DNA of 64,000 nucleotides from Psychrobacter immobilis (GCF_904846235.1 NZ_CAJGZN010000002.1:124001-188000); one strand, 5' to 3'; shown: positions 35,877 to 44,936, counted from the stretch's first letter. Made by a program: numbers and translations. Notes: generated by a model from the sequence alone, not told the origin.

Positions 35877-36800
35877 TTACATTCTACGTGCTGCCAATAC
35901 ACTGTTTTCTATCTCGGTTCTTTTGGCTTTATTATGCTGAGTAGTAAATACTCTGACCATGATACCAGCGGTCAAGAACATGATTAGCGTATAAATGGCT
36001 GGCGTCATCGACATCTTATAGTTAGCCAATAGCGTCAGTGCCATAAACATTGAAAGCGTACTGTTTTGTAGGCCGACTTCCATAGTAATCGAGCGTCTTT
36101 GTGCAGGATTTAGACCGAACCATTTACTGGTGTAATAACCAAGCGCCATCGTCGATACGTTCAATATCAATGCCACAGGGCCAGTAGCGATTAACGCTTC
36201 AACGATAATGTCTCGTTGCACATAACTTAAGAAAAGTACCAAGAAGCTCAAAAATATCACGCCAAAACGAGACACCATCACCTGTCCCTTATCTGCAGCA
36301 TTAGGGGCGTAGCGTTTGATCAACATACCAATACTGACGGGTAAGATAGTCAGAGCAATTAGGCTGATCATGGTCTTGACCACTGGTAACTGAAACTCAC
36401 TACCCGCACCCATGAAATATACGAGCGAAAAACTAAGGACGATAGGAATGGTAAATACGGTAATGACACTGGCAATAGCGGTCATGGTGACCGAAAGTGC
36501 GACGTCACCTTTGGCTAAATAGGTAAATAGATTCGATGTCGTGCCACCAGGACACAGTACTAGCAACATAACCCCAACGGCATACTCTGGCTCGAGAGAC
36601 ATGGTGGTTGCCAAAGCAAAACCTACGAGCGGTAAAAATATTAGCTGATTGGTCAAGCCTATGGCGACTGCTTTAGGGTATTTGACGACTCTCTTAAAAT
36701 CATTGGTAACTAAGGACAATCCCATCCCCATCATAATCAAAAAGATACTAATGGGAATGACTTTTGCATTTATAAACGTGACTAACTCAACACCTTCCAT
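35877..36800 (-). CDS. Bile acid:sodium symporter (BASS/SBF) family transporter
   Basis: 307 residues with about nine to ten hydrophobic segments, typical of SBF proteins that import organic anions with Na+. Family blocks are FLIMMGMGLSLVTNDFKRV, LVLCPGGTTSNLFTYLAKGD (the sodium-site crossing helix), SVTMTAIASVITVFTIP, and EVGLQNSTLSMFMAL in the second repeat. Bacterial members may take up pantoate, pyruvate-like or sterol-like acids; the ligand here is unknown. An AAGGAT ribosome site precedes the ATG. It is isolated, with 306 bp of featureless AT-rich DNA upstream. Confidence 0.9.
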   Translation of the reverse strand: MEGVELVTFINAKVIPISIFLIMMGMGLSLVTNDFKRVVKYPKAVAIGLTNQLIFLPLVGFALATTMSLEPEYAVGVMLLVLCPGGTTSNLFTYLAKGDVALSVTMTAIASVITVFTIPIVLSFSLVYFMGAGSEFQLPVVKTMISLIALTILPVSIGMLIKRYAPNAADKGQVMVSRFGVIFLSFLVLFLSYVQRDIIVEALIATGPVALILNVSTMALGYYTSKWFGLNPAQRRSITMEVGLQNSTLSMFMALTLLANYKMSMTPAIYTLIMFLTAGIMVRVFTTQHNKAKRTEIENSVLAARRM

Positions 36801-37106
36801 AACTACATCCTTGTAGATAGAGCCCTTACACGGGCAGGTTTATGACAACCTCGTCATGCTCAATCAGCCAATCCTGCTGATATCTTGGGTAAAAGCCACC
36901 GACGTTGTCAGCTCTTTATATGACACTTTTCCATACAGTCGTGTTCTTTAAACCGACAATTTTTGATAAAACTGGTTACTACGAACCGAAATAATAACGG
37001 AACGACAAAATTCAGTATATCGTTGTAAAAGTGTATGGTTTTGATTTTTCTGACTACTCGTCAGTCAATTATAGGTTTTTACACTTGAAAATAAACTAGA
37101 AATGAT
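36801..37106. other. Intergenic region, nothing recognised
   Basis: 306 bp between the BASS gene and the end of the first YbjQ gene. It must hold the BASS promoter (minus strand). No repeat, hairpin with T run or frame worth reporting was seen. Confidence 0.4.
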
Positions 37107-37613
37107 TTAAGCGGAGGTTTTGTGATTTATAGCAGATGTAGAGTGAATATGGTCGATACTGATAACAGCTGTACCGTAGGCAATGGCTTCGACCATACTG
37201 CCTAATTGGTTGACATTGGTTACCTCAAGACGTAATCCGTAGATATGCGTGTAGCCTTTGGCTTTTGCCTCAGTCCGCATACGAACGATGGCTTCGCGGC
37301 GTGCACGATCTAACAAAGTCTCATAGGTGGTTAAGTTTTTGCCGAAGACACTTAATACGCGAGCGATGATCATTTTGAAGTAATCTTGAGCGATGACGAC
37401 ACTACCAAGCACAAGCTCGCCTTCACTACCCGCTGCTAACTTGGGACGGTATAAGCGTTCGCTTGAGACAGTGATATCGCCCAATGCTTGCTCTGCTACG
37501 CTTAGCTGTGCCAAATGCTGACGCTCATGGCGCGATCCAAAGAACCAGCCAGCCGCGAATAAGAAGACAAACGGCCCATAGTTGATGAGCACTTGCGTGA
37601 GTGAATCATTCAT
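37107..37613 (-). CDS. YbjQ-family protein with N-terminal membrane anchor
   Basis: 168 residues. A single hydrophobic segment (YGPFVFLFAAGWFFGS, ~12-27) is followed by a YbjQ/DUF74 (heavy-metal-binding-like) domain from about residue 45. The domain shows LGSVVIAQDYFKMIIARVLSVFG, the helix YETLLDRARREAIVRMRTEAKAKG and a final sheet YGLRLEV..EAIAYGTAV. YbjQ proteins form pentamers with a conserved inner surface; their function is not established. It lies 93 bp downstream of a second YbjQ gene on the same strand. The intergenic DNA there is a tandem repeat. Confidence 0.82.
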   Translation of the reverse strand: MNDSLTQVLINYGPFVFLFAAGWFFGSRHERQHLAQLSVAEQALGDITVSSERLYRPKLAAGSEGELVLGSVVIAQDYFKMIIARVLSVFGKNLTTYETLLDRARREAIVRMRTEAKAKGYTHIYGLRLEVTNVNQLGSMVEAIAYGTAVISIDHIHSTSAINHKTSA

Positions 37614-37645
37614 AGCACGTTTCTCATCATAAAAAGCATCGGTGC

Positions 37646-37706
37646 TTTTAGCATTATAGGATTTGGTATTGTAGTTTTTAGTATTTTAGCTTTTAGTATT
37701 ATAGAA
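37646..37706. repeat. Four degenerate 14-16 bp tandem repeats between ybjQ-like genes
   Basis: Four units of approximate consensus TTTTAGTATTATAG fill the gap between the two YbjQ-family genes and end directly before the upper gene's stop codon. No T-run terminator is present, so read-through between the genes is possible. Confidence 0.75.
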
Positions 37707-38147
37707 TCAACCAAAAGGGTTGAAGCGCGGTAAATCATCGGGTGCGACTTGGGTCTGAGTACTCACATTTTGACTAGAATGGTTGTGTCCATCACTTGGT
37801 GGGGTTTGATACTGCTGCTGTGATATCGGCGCAATCTTGACCGCTGTACCATAGACAAACAGCTCTGACGCACCTTGGGCGATGCTAGAAGTTGAAAAAC
37901 GCAGACCGACCACCGCATCAGCACCTAATGCCTCTGCTTTGACAATCATGCGATCGATTGCTTCTTGGCGTGACTCTTCTAATAGCTCGGTATAAGCCGT
38001 CAGCTCGCCGCCAACGATGTTTTTTAACCCAGCGAACAGATCCTTACCGACGTGCTTTGAACGCACGGTACTACCGTACACCACGTCTAGGCGTTCGGTA
38101 ATTTGATAGTTAGGTAAGTGTTCAAGGTTAGAGAGTTGCACAGTCAT
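37707..38147 (-). CDS. YbjQ-family protein, soluble
   Basis: 146 residues. The YbjQ/DUF74 domain fills residues ~10-110: YQITERLDVVYGSTVRSKHV, GGELTAYTELLEESRQEAID, then LGADAVVGLRFSTSSIAQGASELFVYGTAV. The C-terminal ~35 residues are polar and disordered (Q, S, N, H). Unlike its neighbour it has no membrane anchor. The paired soluble and anchored copies suggest a mixed or membrane-tethered oligomer, which is inference. An AAGGTC ribosome site precedes the ATG. The function of the family is not known. Confidence 0.88.
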   Translation of the reverse strand: MTVQLSNLEHLPNYQITERLDVVYGSTVRSKHVGKDLFAGLKNIVGGELTAYTELLEESRQEAIDRMIVKAEALGADAVVGLRFSTSSIAQGASELFVYGTAVKIAPISQQQYQTPPSDGHNHSSQNVSTQTQVAPDDLPRFNPFG

Positions 38148-38217
38148 AGGATGACCTTATCGGTGACTTATAAAATACGTGGTAAACCAAAGCACTGTAA
38201 TACAGCATAGGCAAAAT

Positions 38218-38247
38218 AGAAACAGCACTGCTAATAGCGCTGTTTCT
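38218..38247 (-). terminator. Hairpin after the YecA-like gene
   Basis: AGAAACAGC / GCTGTTTCT 9-bp stem with a 12-base loop, nine bases after the stop on the minus strand, followed by ATTTT. A modest terminator. Confidence 0.5.
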
Positions 38248-38255
38248 TAGCATCA

Positions 38256-38813
38256 TTAATCGTTGGTATGAAACAACAAAAACAATTCAGTCAAATTGCC
38301 TTCGATGCTATTGGCCATCTGTACCATTTTGTCTTCGTCTTTACGCATCTCAGACAGCTCTGGATCTTCATCATCAATACCGCTAAGTACGATCATTGGC
38401 AAGGTCAATACTGCTACGTCTTCTGCCGTTTCTTGATCTTCAAACCAATCGCTTGCTTCATCACCATACATGGCATCAACGAAACCAATTGACCAAGCAA
38501 CGATGTCTGACTCGTCAGAAAAATCAACCGCCACTTCTTCGTTACCAGCATCTTCACCAAACGGTAATTCGATCGGCGTCTCGTTTTTTAACTCAGCCAT
38601 GATCGAATCGCGCCAGCGTTTGATACCGTCGATGACGTTGGCTGGAATCTCACTTACGTGACCTTCGAACAGGGCATCCATCCAGTTAGGCAATGGACGA
38701 CCGATAACCGTCGCTGTCAAAAAACCATGCGCTGCGACACTATCTAGCACGAACTGGCTTTCTTGATTGTCCAAATAGTCTAGTAATTCATCAAAACTTA
38801 GTTGGTTACTCAT
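38256..38813 (-). CDS. UPF0149 (YecA/YgfB) family protein
   Basis: 185 residues, acidic and helical. It matches UPF0149: the N-terminal LLDYLDNQESQFVLDSVAAHGFLTA corresponds to the family's small-domain opening, IGRPLPNWMDALFEGH follows, and the second half carries DIVAWSIGFVDAMYGDEASD, as in YecA-like proteins. The C-terminal SEC-C zinc motif of longer YecA proteins is absent. Function is uncertain. A TAAGGA ribosome site precedes the ATG. It lies upstream of the YbjQ pair on the same strand, with a hairpin between them. Confidence 0.85.
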   Translation of the reverse strand: MSNQLSFDELLDYLDNQESQFVLDSVAAHGFLTATVIGRPLPNWMDALFEGHVSEIPANVIDGIKRWRDSIMAELKNETPIELPFGEDAGNEEVAVDFSDESDIVAWSIGFVDAMYGDEASDWFEDQETAEDVAVLTLPMIVLSGIDDEDPELSEMRKDEDKMVQMANSIEGNLTELFLLFHTND

Positions 38814-39111
38814 AATTTGGTTTTCCTTATCAGATAGATGTCATCAATCGCAGTGGGCGATCGGTTAAATAAAAGAGGACGAGTACTTATTTTAAGACTA
38901 AAGGCTGCTTAGTTAATCAAACTCAAGCAACCTCCATCAGGTAGGTATTATCGAGATGAACTGGTTACGAGCAACCCTAGAAAATTAGAAAAGTAACAAA
39001 TAGCAGGCAACCAATTCGACTGGCTAAATAATTTTAGTCATTAAAATAGCCACTGCTGTCAAAGTAGCCACTAAAGCACTTTAGTCCACTGAAACGACTG
39101 ATGCTGACAAA
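38814..39111. other. Intergenic region, nothing recognised
   Basis: 298 bp of AT-rich DNA between the YecA-like gene and the small acidic gene, both on the minus strand. No gene, strong hairpin or promoter consensus was identified. Confidence 0.4.
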
Positions 39112-39348
39112 TTAAAAATCGTCATCATCCCAATCGTCACCGTCTTCATCGAAGTTGTCTATGTCGTCTAGATCGTCTTTTAACTCTTTAGCCAAACGCT
39201 TTTCTTCTAGCAAATTATCGATTAGCCGACGTTTTTCAAGACTACTTAAACGTGTGCGTACGCTCGTCTCAGCTTCTTCAACCATCTTTGCATCATCATC
39301 GTCGACAAAATCATCATCAAAATCGTCGTCAATATCAGCGTCACTCAT
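39112..39348 (-). CDS. Small acidic protein, PA3496-like
   Basis: 78 residues with acidic ends (ADIDDDFDDDFVDDDDAK and DNFDEDGDDWDDDDF) around a basic helical core (RLSSLEKRRLIDNLLEEKRL). This design resembles the small PA3496 family named as putative envelope integrity proteins in pseudomonads and relatives. Evidence is size, charge pattern and the RRLIDNLLEEK-like core, not a database hit. A TAGGAG ribosome site nine bases before the ATG supports translation. No membrane segment or signal is seen. Confidence 0.65.
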   Translation of the reverse strand: MSDADIDDDFDDDFVDDDDAKMVEEAETSVRTRLSSLEKRRLIDNLLEEKRLAKELKDDLDDIDNFDEDGDDWDDDDF

Positions 39349-39534
39349 GACAAACTCCTATCATTTTTAGGCAAGGGTATTAAGAATACATCAATATATA
39401 TATGCCTTATAAAGTCTCTATTGAATGTTGTCAATCCTTTTTCGCAATATGGTACATTTCAACTCTACGATTAAGATAGTCCAGTAGGCTATATAACAGA
39501 CAATTGTAATATAAATGACCAAATACAGTCGGCA

Positions 39535-40980
39535 TTAAATGTGTAGCTCATCCTCATCTTCAATCATAAGAACTGCGTTGCGCACATCGGCCAAACGCTG
39601 AATCAATGAGTCGTTAGCCCCATCAAATATCGCACACTCGCGCTCATAGACAGTGGTTGGACGCATGATGTTATGTACTTGTACATGATTGCTGATTTGC
39701 TTGAGGCCGGCATTTGGCAATAGTATTAATAGCTGCTCTTTTTTGCCGATACTCTGGAGCAGGTGAGTCATTGGCTCTGACTGCACGTCATCACTCACGC
39801 CTGCTTTCGCTGGCAAAGCAAAACGCGACAGCTCAATATGCTTATCATGGATAATTTTGTTGAGCATTAAATATAGCTTGGCAAGCATTACGCCTGCGAG
39901 TGCCACTTTTGCATGGCTATTATCAGCCTTTAGTACCACACTTGCGCCATTATCTTCGAAGTGCGCTTCATTCATCGCACTCACACCCAACAGCAATGGC
40001 TGTCTTAGTAGCTCAGTCACGGCTTGATTAAGCAGCTGAGTGCAGAGTGCTAAATACGGAAGACGCTGCGCAGGTGCAAGGCGTTCAAGCATATTGAACT
40101 CATCATGGAATACGACTTGGACTTTGACGCTATCAACAGACCGTGTGGCAGACAGTTTAGACGTATGACTGGTAACTTGAGAAGCAACACTATCTGTATC
40201 CGCTATCTCGCTTTCGCTACCTTCACTCGCACTCGCTAGATTGTCAGTATCGCTACCTGTCTCTTGGTTTTGCTGATTTCTAAGATATTCGTTGACTTCG
40301 TTGTGTACATTGAATGTGCGCGCGTTCGTTACTTTATTCTCTGTAACGCTTTCAGAAGCACCACCAGATAGTTGGCCATCAGCTGGATTACCAACTGTGC
40401 CGCGCTCAAGGTCACGGCTGTAGCCGCGCTGATCGCCTTGATTGTATTGCTCACGATACAAATCCTGAATATTACGGCTCAGTGCACTGATTTGCTCTTT
40501 GGTCGGACGAGCAAGATAACCGTAGATTAGCCAAAGCAACAAATGCAGCAACATAGTGCCAATCACAAACGGCCACTGCATCGCGATGATTTCACCTTTA
40601 CTAACGTCTTTCAACGTCAGGGCAACGCTACCAATCACCGCATCGCCATTGGTGGCGATTTGACGAATGGTGTCACCTTGTTGCATCGGCGCATTGCCTA
40701 CTGGCACCAAGATATCATCGTTGTTGTCCTTAATCAGTATCCGTGTGACGTCTTGCTCGCTGGTATAGCGATTGGCAATAACGCTTAAACTCACACGGTC
40801 TTTATTTTCTAAAGACAACCTTGCTTCATCAATCAGCTGGGCGACCATCTGCTCGCCTTTTAACGCACGACTATTGCTGAGCTGTTGGTCAGTACTAATG
40901 ACCAATAACAGCGTCTGCAAACAAAAACTAACCAGAAGAATAATGGCAAACAACCCTTGCCGCGGCGCTAAATACGTCAT
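39535..40980 (-). CDS. Membrane protein with AhpA/YtjB (Smp)-like N-terminus
   Basis: 481 residues. One membrane segment near 10-28, a periplasmic domain of ~105 residues (TRILIKDNNDDILVPVGNAP), and a second segment near 135-157 give the topology of E. coli Smp/YtjB, which lies beside serB. The cytoplasmic part is much longer: a polar linker (~160-275, rich in S, E and N) and a C-terminal domain of ~200 residues with PAQRLPYLALCTQLLNQAV and LAGVMLAKLYLMLNK that I cannot assign. It is divergent from serB across 417 bp, supporting the Smp comparison. Function is unknown. Confidence 0.65.
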   Translation of the reverse strand: MTYLAPRQGLFAIILLVSFCLQTLLLVISTDQQLSNSRALKGEQMVAQLIDEARLSLENKDRVSLSVIANRYTSEQDVTRILIKDNNDDILVPVGNAPMQQGDTIRQIATNGDAVIGSVALTLKDVSKGEIIAMQWPFVIGTMLLHLLLWLIYGYLARPTKEQISALSRNIQDLYREQYNQGDQRGYSRDLERGTVGNPADGQLSGGASESVTENKVTNARTFNVHNEVNEYLRNQQNQETGSDTDNLASASEGSESEIADTDSVASQVTSHTSKLSATRSVDSVKVQVVFHDEFNMLERLAPAQRLPYLALCTQLLNQAVTELLRQPLLLGVSAMNEAHFEDNGASVVLKADNSHAKVALAGVMLAKLYLMLNKIIHDKHIELSRFALPAKAGVSDDVQSEPMTHLLQSIGKKEQLLILLPNAGLKQISNHVQVHNIMRPTTVYERECAIFDGANDSLIQRLADVRNAVLMIEDEDELHI

Positions 40981-41397
40981 GATATGTTAAACTTTTTTGG
41001 AGAGAAGAAATTAAAAAACGAGGCTACTGCTCATTTTTTGGCTAATTTTTAAACAATTGTAATATGTGCCAACTATGATGCGCACGTAGTAATAAAGCGG
41101 TACTGATTATTAACGACTATCAACACCATCAATATTGTTGCTAGCTTCGCAACCTTTTGCGAATGCACTGTCGGTAAACAGCCAGCTTATCTCATCTACT
41201 ATATCACCATAATAAGCCTTATAGCGTGAGCGCTTTATAAATTTATCATAATAATTTTATTGCATTTTCTATGGCTTCTTACGCCATAAAATCTGTTTTT
41301 TAGCATCATTGTTACTTTGCGCGTCATCTATAGGCGCTGCCCAGTAAAACTGTTATTATTCCTAATCTTATATGAGCATACAAGGGACAATTGAGCC
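40981..41397. other. Divergent intergenic region upstream of serB
   Basis: 417 bp, AT-rich, with no plausible gene. It holds the AAGGGA ribosome site of serB near its right end. No defensible promoter pair or riboswitch was found. Confidence 0.4.
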
Positions 41398-42588
41398 ATG
41401 CCAAAAAATACATCTTATTCGTTACCAAAAGACAGCAAAGCATGGCAACAAGCCGTTGATTCTATTGCGGCATTATTACCCGAAGATACCAATTTGCAAG
41501 ACTTTGATGCGCTACAGTCGCTACCTGTTTTTGCGCTCATCGTAGTACTGCCGACTCAGGTATCTGCGTTAGATATTCATCAGTACGTTCAGTCGTGGGT
41601 CGATGAACAGCCAAGCTGGCATCTAGTAACGGTTGCCGAAGATACTGACGCTAGCTTCGTCAATATCACGGTATCTGATACAGAACCTACAGCGGCAGAC
41701 GCACAGCGCCTACCCTTTACCCATACTCAGGTCTACCGTTATCTACTAGTACCAGTCACTGACACGCTGATGCACCCTGGCAAAAAAACCGCAGCCGCTC
41801 ACATTATTGATGATCAGCTGACCGCTCGCCTGCGTCGTGACCTAACTGAAGAATATAACAATACACGCAGTGCAGATAGCACAGGCAACATAAACGTCGT
41901 AGACTGTCATATCTTGTCTGTCGGTCATATGCTACGGACGCACAAACTTGCCTGCTTTGACATGGATTCAACCTTGATCGAGCAAGAAGTCATCGTAGAG
42001 CTGGCGAAAACTGCTGGGATTGGCGAAGAAGTCGAAGCCATCACTGAAGCCGCAATGCGCGGTGAAATTGATTTTGATGAATCATTTGCTCAGCGTGTGG
42101 CCTTGCTAAAAGGCACTTCTACTGATGTGCTGGATGATATCTGTAGTCGCTTAACGTTATCGACTGGTGCGCGCACGACGATCAGCGCGTTGAAAGCATT
42201 GGGTTATCATACGGTGCTGGTCTCGGGCGGCTTTACTTATTTTGCCCGTTATATCGCTGAGCAGCTAGGTATCGATGAAGTACATGCCAATGCTCTAGAT
42301 ATCGAGGAAGGTGAAGTCACTGGTCATGTACAGTGGCCTATTGTCAATGGTGCCAAAAAAGCCGCTATCGTTGAGCATACTGCCGAGCGCTTAGGCATTG
42401 AGATGTCACAAGTGGTCTGTGTCGGTGACGGTGCTAATGACTTACCAATGATGGCGCTGGCCGATCTGGGTGTGGCCTATCATGCCAAACCAATCGTTCA
42501 AGCACGTGCTGATGCCGCTATCAACGTGACAGGGCTTGAAGGTACTCTGTACGCTCTTGGCTATCCTGCACTGGCGCCTACTGAGTAA
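41398..42588 (+). CDS. serB: Phosphoserine phosphatase SerB
   Basis: 396-residue HAD-superfamily enzyme that hydrolyses O-phosphoserine in the last step of serine synthesis. HAD motif I is DMDSTLIEQE with nucleophile D188 and acid/base D190. Motif II is in HTVLVSGGFTYFA, and the lysine and motif III region appears as NGAKKAAIVEHTA then VGDGANDLPMM. The N-terminal ~180 residues are an ACT-like regulatory region, as in gammaproteobacterial SerB, and are longer than in E. coli (322 residues). An AAGGGA ribosome site precedes the ATG. It stands divergent from the Smp-like gene. Confidence 0.94.
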   Translation: MPKNTSYSLPKDSKAWQQAVDSIAALLPEDTNLQDFDALQSLPVFALIVVLPTQVSALDIHQYVQSWVDEQPSWHLVTVAEDTDASFVNITVSDTEPTAADAQRLPFTHTQVYRYLLVPVTDTLMHPGKKTAAAHIIDDQLTARLRRDLTEEYNNTRSADSTGNINVVDCHILSVGHMLRTHKLACFDMDSTLIEQEVIVELAKTAGIGEEVEAITEAAMRGEIDFDESFAQRVALLKGTSTDVLDDICSRLTLSTGARTTISALKALGYHTVLVSGGFTYFARYIAEQLGIDEVHANALDIEEGEVTGHVQWPIVNGAKKAAIVEHTAERLGIEMSQVVCVGDGANDLPMMALADLGVAYHAKPIVQARADAAINVTGLEGTLYALGYPALAPTE

Positions 42589-42659
42589 TTGCAGAACGCT
42601 TTATGCCATTTCATAAGCTAGGTTAATGTTTTGTCATTAATCTGGCTTTTATGCTTTAG

Positions 42660-42787
42660 AGCGTGGCTTAAACAAGAAAAGTAGCGCAGATAATACCGGT
42701 ATATTAACTAACTATCTGATGATGTCTGACAAGATTTATCCATTTTTAGTCCAGTTAAATGACTATCAAATGCATTAAAGACATGCC
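42660..42787. mobile_element. MITE-like element, copy A (degenerate, 128 bp)
   Basis: Lies 72 bp after the serB stop. It is bounded by TTAG on both sides (42656-42659 and 42788-42791), with imperfect terminal inverted repeats (AGCGTGGCTTAAA; right end read inward GGCATGTCTTTAA). Its last ~118 bp align without gaps, at high similarity, with copy B near 44.0 kb. It lacks about 40 bp present just inside the left end of copy B. No transposase frame. Confidence 0.7.
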
Positions 42788-42888
42788 TTAGTACATGATG
42801 ATAATTAATACAATCTGCTATGCACACTGATGTTTAGCTAATGCTTACTTTCAGATGACACTTATTTTTAAATGATAAAGGAATGCCC

Positions 42889-43884
42889 ATGACGGCACCA
42901 CAATCTCCACGGCCAACTCAGCCGTCAGCGCCAACGCCACTAGAACAAGATACGGCACCTGTACGTACCGATAGCCCTAAGCAGCTGGTAGGTATCTATG
43001 TCAGAGGTATGGCCATGGGAGCAGCTGATATCGTACCTGGTGTCTCTGGCGGCACCATTGCGCTGATTGCAGGGATTTACGAGCGCTTGATTAACGCACT
43101 TGGTAGTATCGGCCCCAATCTTTGGACGATATTCCGTCAGGAAGGTGGCGTCAAAGGATTCGCGGCAATTTGGCGACAAGTAGACGCGACATTCCTATTG
43201 TGTTTGCTACTGGGTATTGCCACTAGCTTTGCGACGTTGGCCGGTATCATTAAGCATTTATTGGACAACCAACCATTGCTTATTTGGTCATTCTTTTTTG
43301 GACTGGTCATTGCAACGGTGTTTATCTTACTTAGTGAAATTAAGCGCTGGAATATAGGACGTGTCGCACTGTTTGCGACTGGGCTTATTGCCGCCGTAGT
43401 TATCAGTAGTATGCCGTTACTCACGACCACGCCTAGCTTACCGTATCTATTTTTTGCAGGGGCAATTGCTATTTGTGCCATGATCCTACCAGGGATATCA
43501 GGGTCTTTTATTTTACTATTGCTAGGCGCTTACGATGCGGTATTAGAAGCAGTCGATACGATGAATCTAAGTGCTATTTTCACAGTCATTGCGGGCATGG
43601 CGACTGGGCTACTGCTATTCACGCGCGCACTTAAGTGGCTACTCTCACATTATTATCAGGCTACCTTGGCATTGCTGACAGGCTTTATCGCAGGCTCTCT
43701 AATAAAAGTCTGGCCATGGAAAGTAGATGCGCTAGGCTCGCTCAACACTGAAGCTGTCCATAACGTAATGCCGTGGCAATACCCTACTGGCGCACAGTGG
43801 TCAACGACAGTAGGACTTATGCTACTCGGTGCTATTCTAGTTTCGCTATTATCTTGGTGGGGTAACCGTACCAATCGAGGCTAA
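42889..43884 (+). CDS. DUF368 family membrane protein (PopT-type undecaprenyl phosphate translocase)
   Basis: 331 residues. After a polar Pro-rich N-terminus (~40 residues) come eight to nine hydrophobic segments. The DUF368 signature is GMAMGAADIVPGVSGGTIAL followed by IAGIYERLI, with a second copy-like block ICAMILPGISGSFILLLLGAYDAVL. DUF368 proteins (PopT) are reported as flippases recycling undecaprenyl phosphate for cell wall synthesis; this function is transferred by family. The frame offers ATG 42883 and 42889; AAAGGA at 42877-42882 spaces properly for 42889. The gene is bracketed by two related MITE-like elements in the same orientation. Confidence 0.9.
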   Translation: MTAPQSPRPTQPSAPTPLEQDTAPVRTDSPKQLVGIYVRGMAMGAADIVPGVSGGTIALIAGIYERLINALGSIGPNLWTIFRQEGGVKGFAAIWRQVDATFLLCLLLGIATSFATLAGIIKHLLDNQPLLIWSFFFGLVIATVFILLSEIKRWNIGRVALFATGLIAAVVISSMPLLTTTPSLPYLFFAGAIAICAMILPGISGSFILLLLGAYDAVLEAVDTMNLSAIFTVIAGMATGLLLFTRALKWLLSHYYQATLALLTGFIAGSLIKVWPWKVDALGSLNTEAVHNVMPWQYPTGAQWSTTVGLMLLGAILVSLLSWWGNRTNRG

Positions 43885-43958
43885 ATATTTAGCAAACTAT
43901 CAGTCCTGCTTGCTAGTTTGGCTTGGTCTGCTAGCTAACAAACGCCTTCCTAGACTAG

Positions 43959-44126
43959 GGCGTGTCTTCATTTCAAAAATGGCGATAAAAATGAGATAAA
44001 TTGCCGTCAAACAAGAAAAATAGCGCAGATAATATCGGGATATTAGCCAGCTATTTGACGATGTTTGGCAAGATTTAGCCATTTTTAGCCCATTTAGATG
44101 ACTATCGAGTGAATTGAAGACACGCC
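43959..44126. mobile_element. MITE-like element, copy B (168 bp, intact ends)
   Basis: Perfect 12-bp terminal inverted repeats GGCGTGTCTTCA / TGAAGACACGCC, flanked on both sides by CTAG (43955-43958, 44127-44130) as target duplication. A YTAR-type 4-bp target fits the IS5 family. It contains no transposase. Its right ~118 bp match copy A in the same orientation. It lies 74 bp after the DUF368 stop. Confidence 0.85.
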
Positions 44127-44156
44127 CTAGCAAAACCATTTACGTACTCCTCAAAA

Positions 44157-44181
44157 TAAGCGCCACTCATCACGGCGCTTA
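44157..44181. other. Hairpin, TAAGCGCC / GGCGCTTA
   Basis: Perfect 8-bp stem with a 9-base loop in the gap after copy B. On the minus strand it is followed by TTTTG and could stop antisense transcription; on the plus strand there is no T run. The rest of 44182-44329 shows nothing. Confidence 0.4.
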
Positions 44182-44329
44182 GCCTAACATCTAGCCATCA
44201 AATATCAAAAAACAAGCCAAAAAACCAAACGTCAACGGTTGTCGCAAAGTCGCCTGTACCCTCTTCAGCTTTACTCAATAACCTCTCATAATAGTCTTAT
44301 TGGAATTCACCTTATGAATAGCGAGATGA

Positions 44330-44731
44330 ATGATGTTAATGACTATATTTTCTTTTATCGGTGTAGAGGCATGGAGCGGCGCGGTATGGCTTGGTTATGG
44401 ACTGCTAGCCAGTTTAGTAGTGGTGCTCGCCTTGTCGTCATATCGTTGGCTACTGCTCTATCTGTTTGGCGGGATGGCCTATTGGTTCACCGTTGAGTTG
44501 ATTCAAAATATATTAGCCGGTCGTCCTATGTTGATGGAGCTATCATCATGGCATCGCTATATCATCGCTATGAGCATCAGTTGGTTACCGTTGGCAGCTT
44601 GGGTACTGTATCGGGCATTGCGCTATGATGACGTAAGTCAGTCAGTTAGCCAGCAACGTGAGCTAGAAGCCGCACGCTATATCGAACACACTCCCGTCTA
44701 TGATGATAACTATCAGCCACGTTTCCGTTAA
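44330..44731 (+). CDS. Small inner-membrane protein, unknown
   Basis: 133 residues with three hydrophobic segments (IFSFIGVEAWSGAVWLGYG, VVVLALSSYRWLLLYLFGG, SWLPLAAWVLYRAL) and a polar C-terminal tail of ~35 residues. I do not recognise a family. The start is uncertain: ATG 44330, 44333 and 44339 are all in frame, with GCGAG as a weak ribosome site. The open frame and strong hydrophobic periodicity support a real gene. It has no close operon partner; the next gene starts about 200 bp away. Confidence 0.6.
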   Translation: MMLMTIFSFIGVEAWSGAVWLGYGLLASLVVVLALSSYRWLLLYLFGGMAYWFTVELIQNILAGRPMLMELSSWHRYIIAMSISWLPLAAWVLYRALRYDDVSQSVSQQRELEAARYIEHTPVYDDNYQPRFR

Positions 44732-44936
44732 AACCGTCCTATTTATACCTCTGTTTTTTATATCAACACCTTACTTACGTCAGTGACATCGAATGTTACA
44801 AGATACTTAACGCTCTCTACTTAACTCCTAAAGAGTTGACGCCCTGTGATAGTTTATAATCCAGTTATATATTTGTCATAAAAACTGGTATAAAGTACGC
44901 TTTATTTTTATGCCTCATTTCTTTAGGAGTTCTGCT

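Noticed and set aside
43900-44139. 79-codon minus-strand frame in the gap after DUF368
   Set aside because: It covers the MITE-like element and its start and stop are set by the element; not homologous to a transposase.
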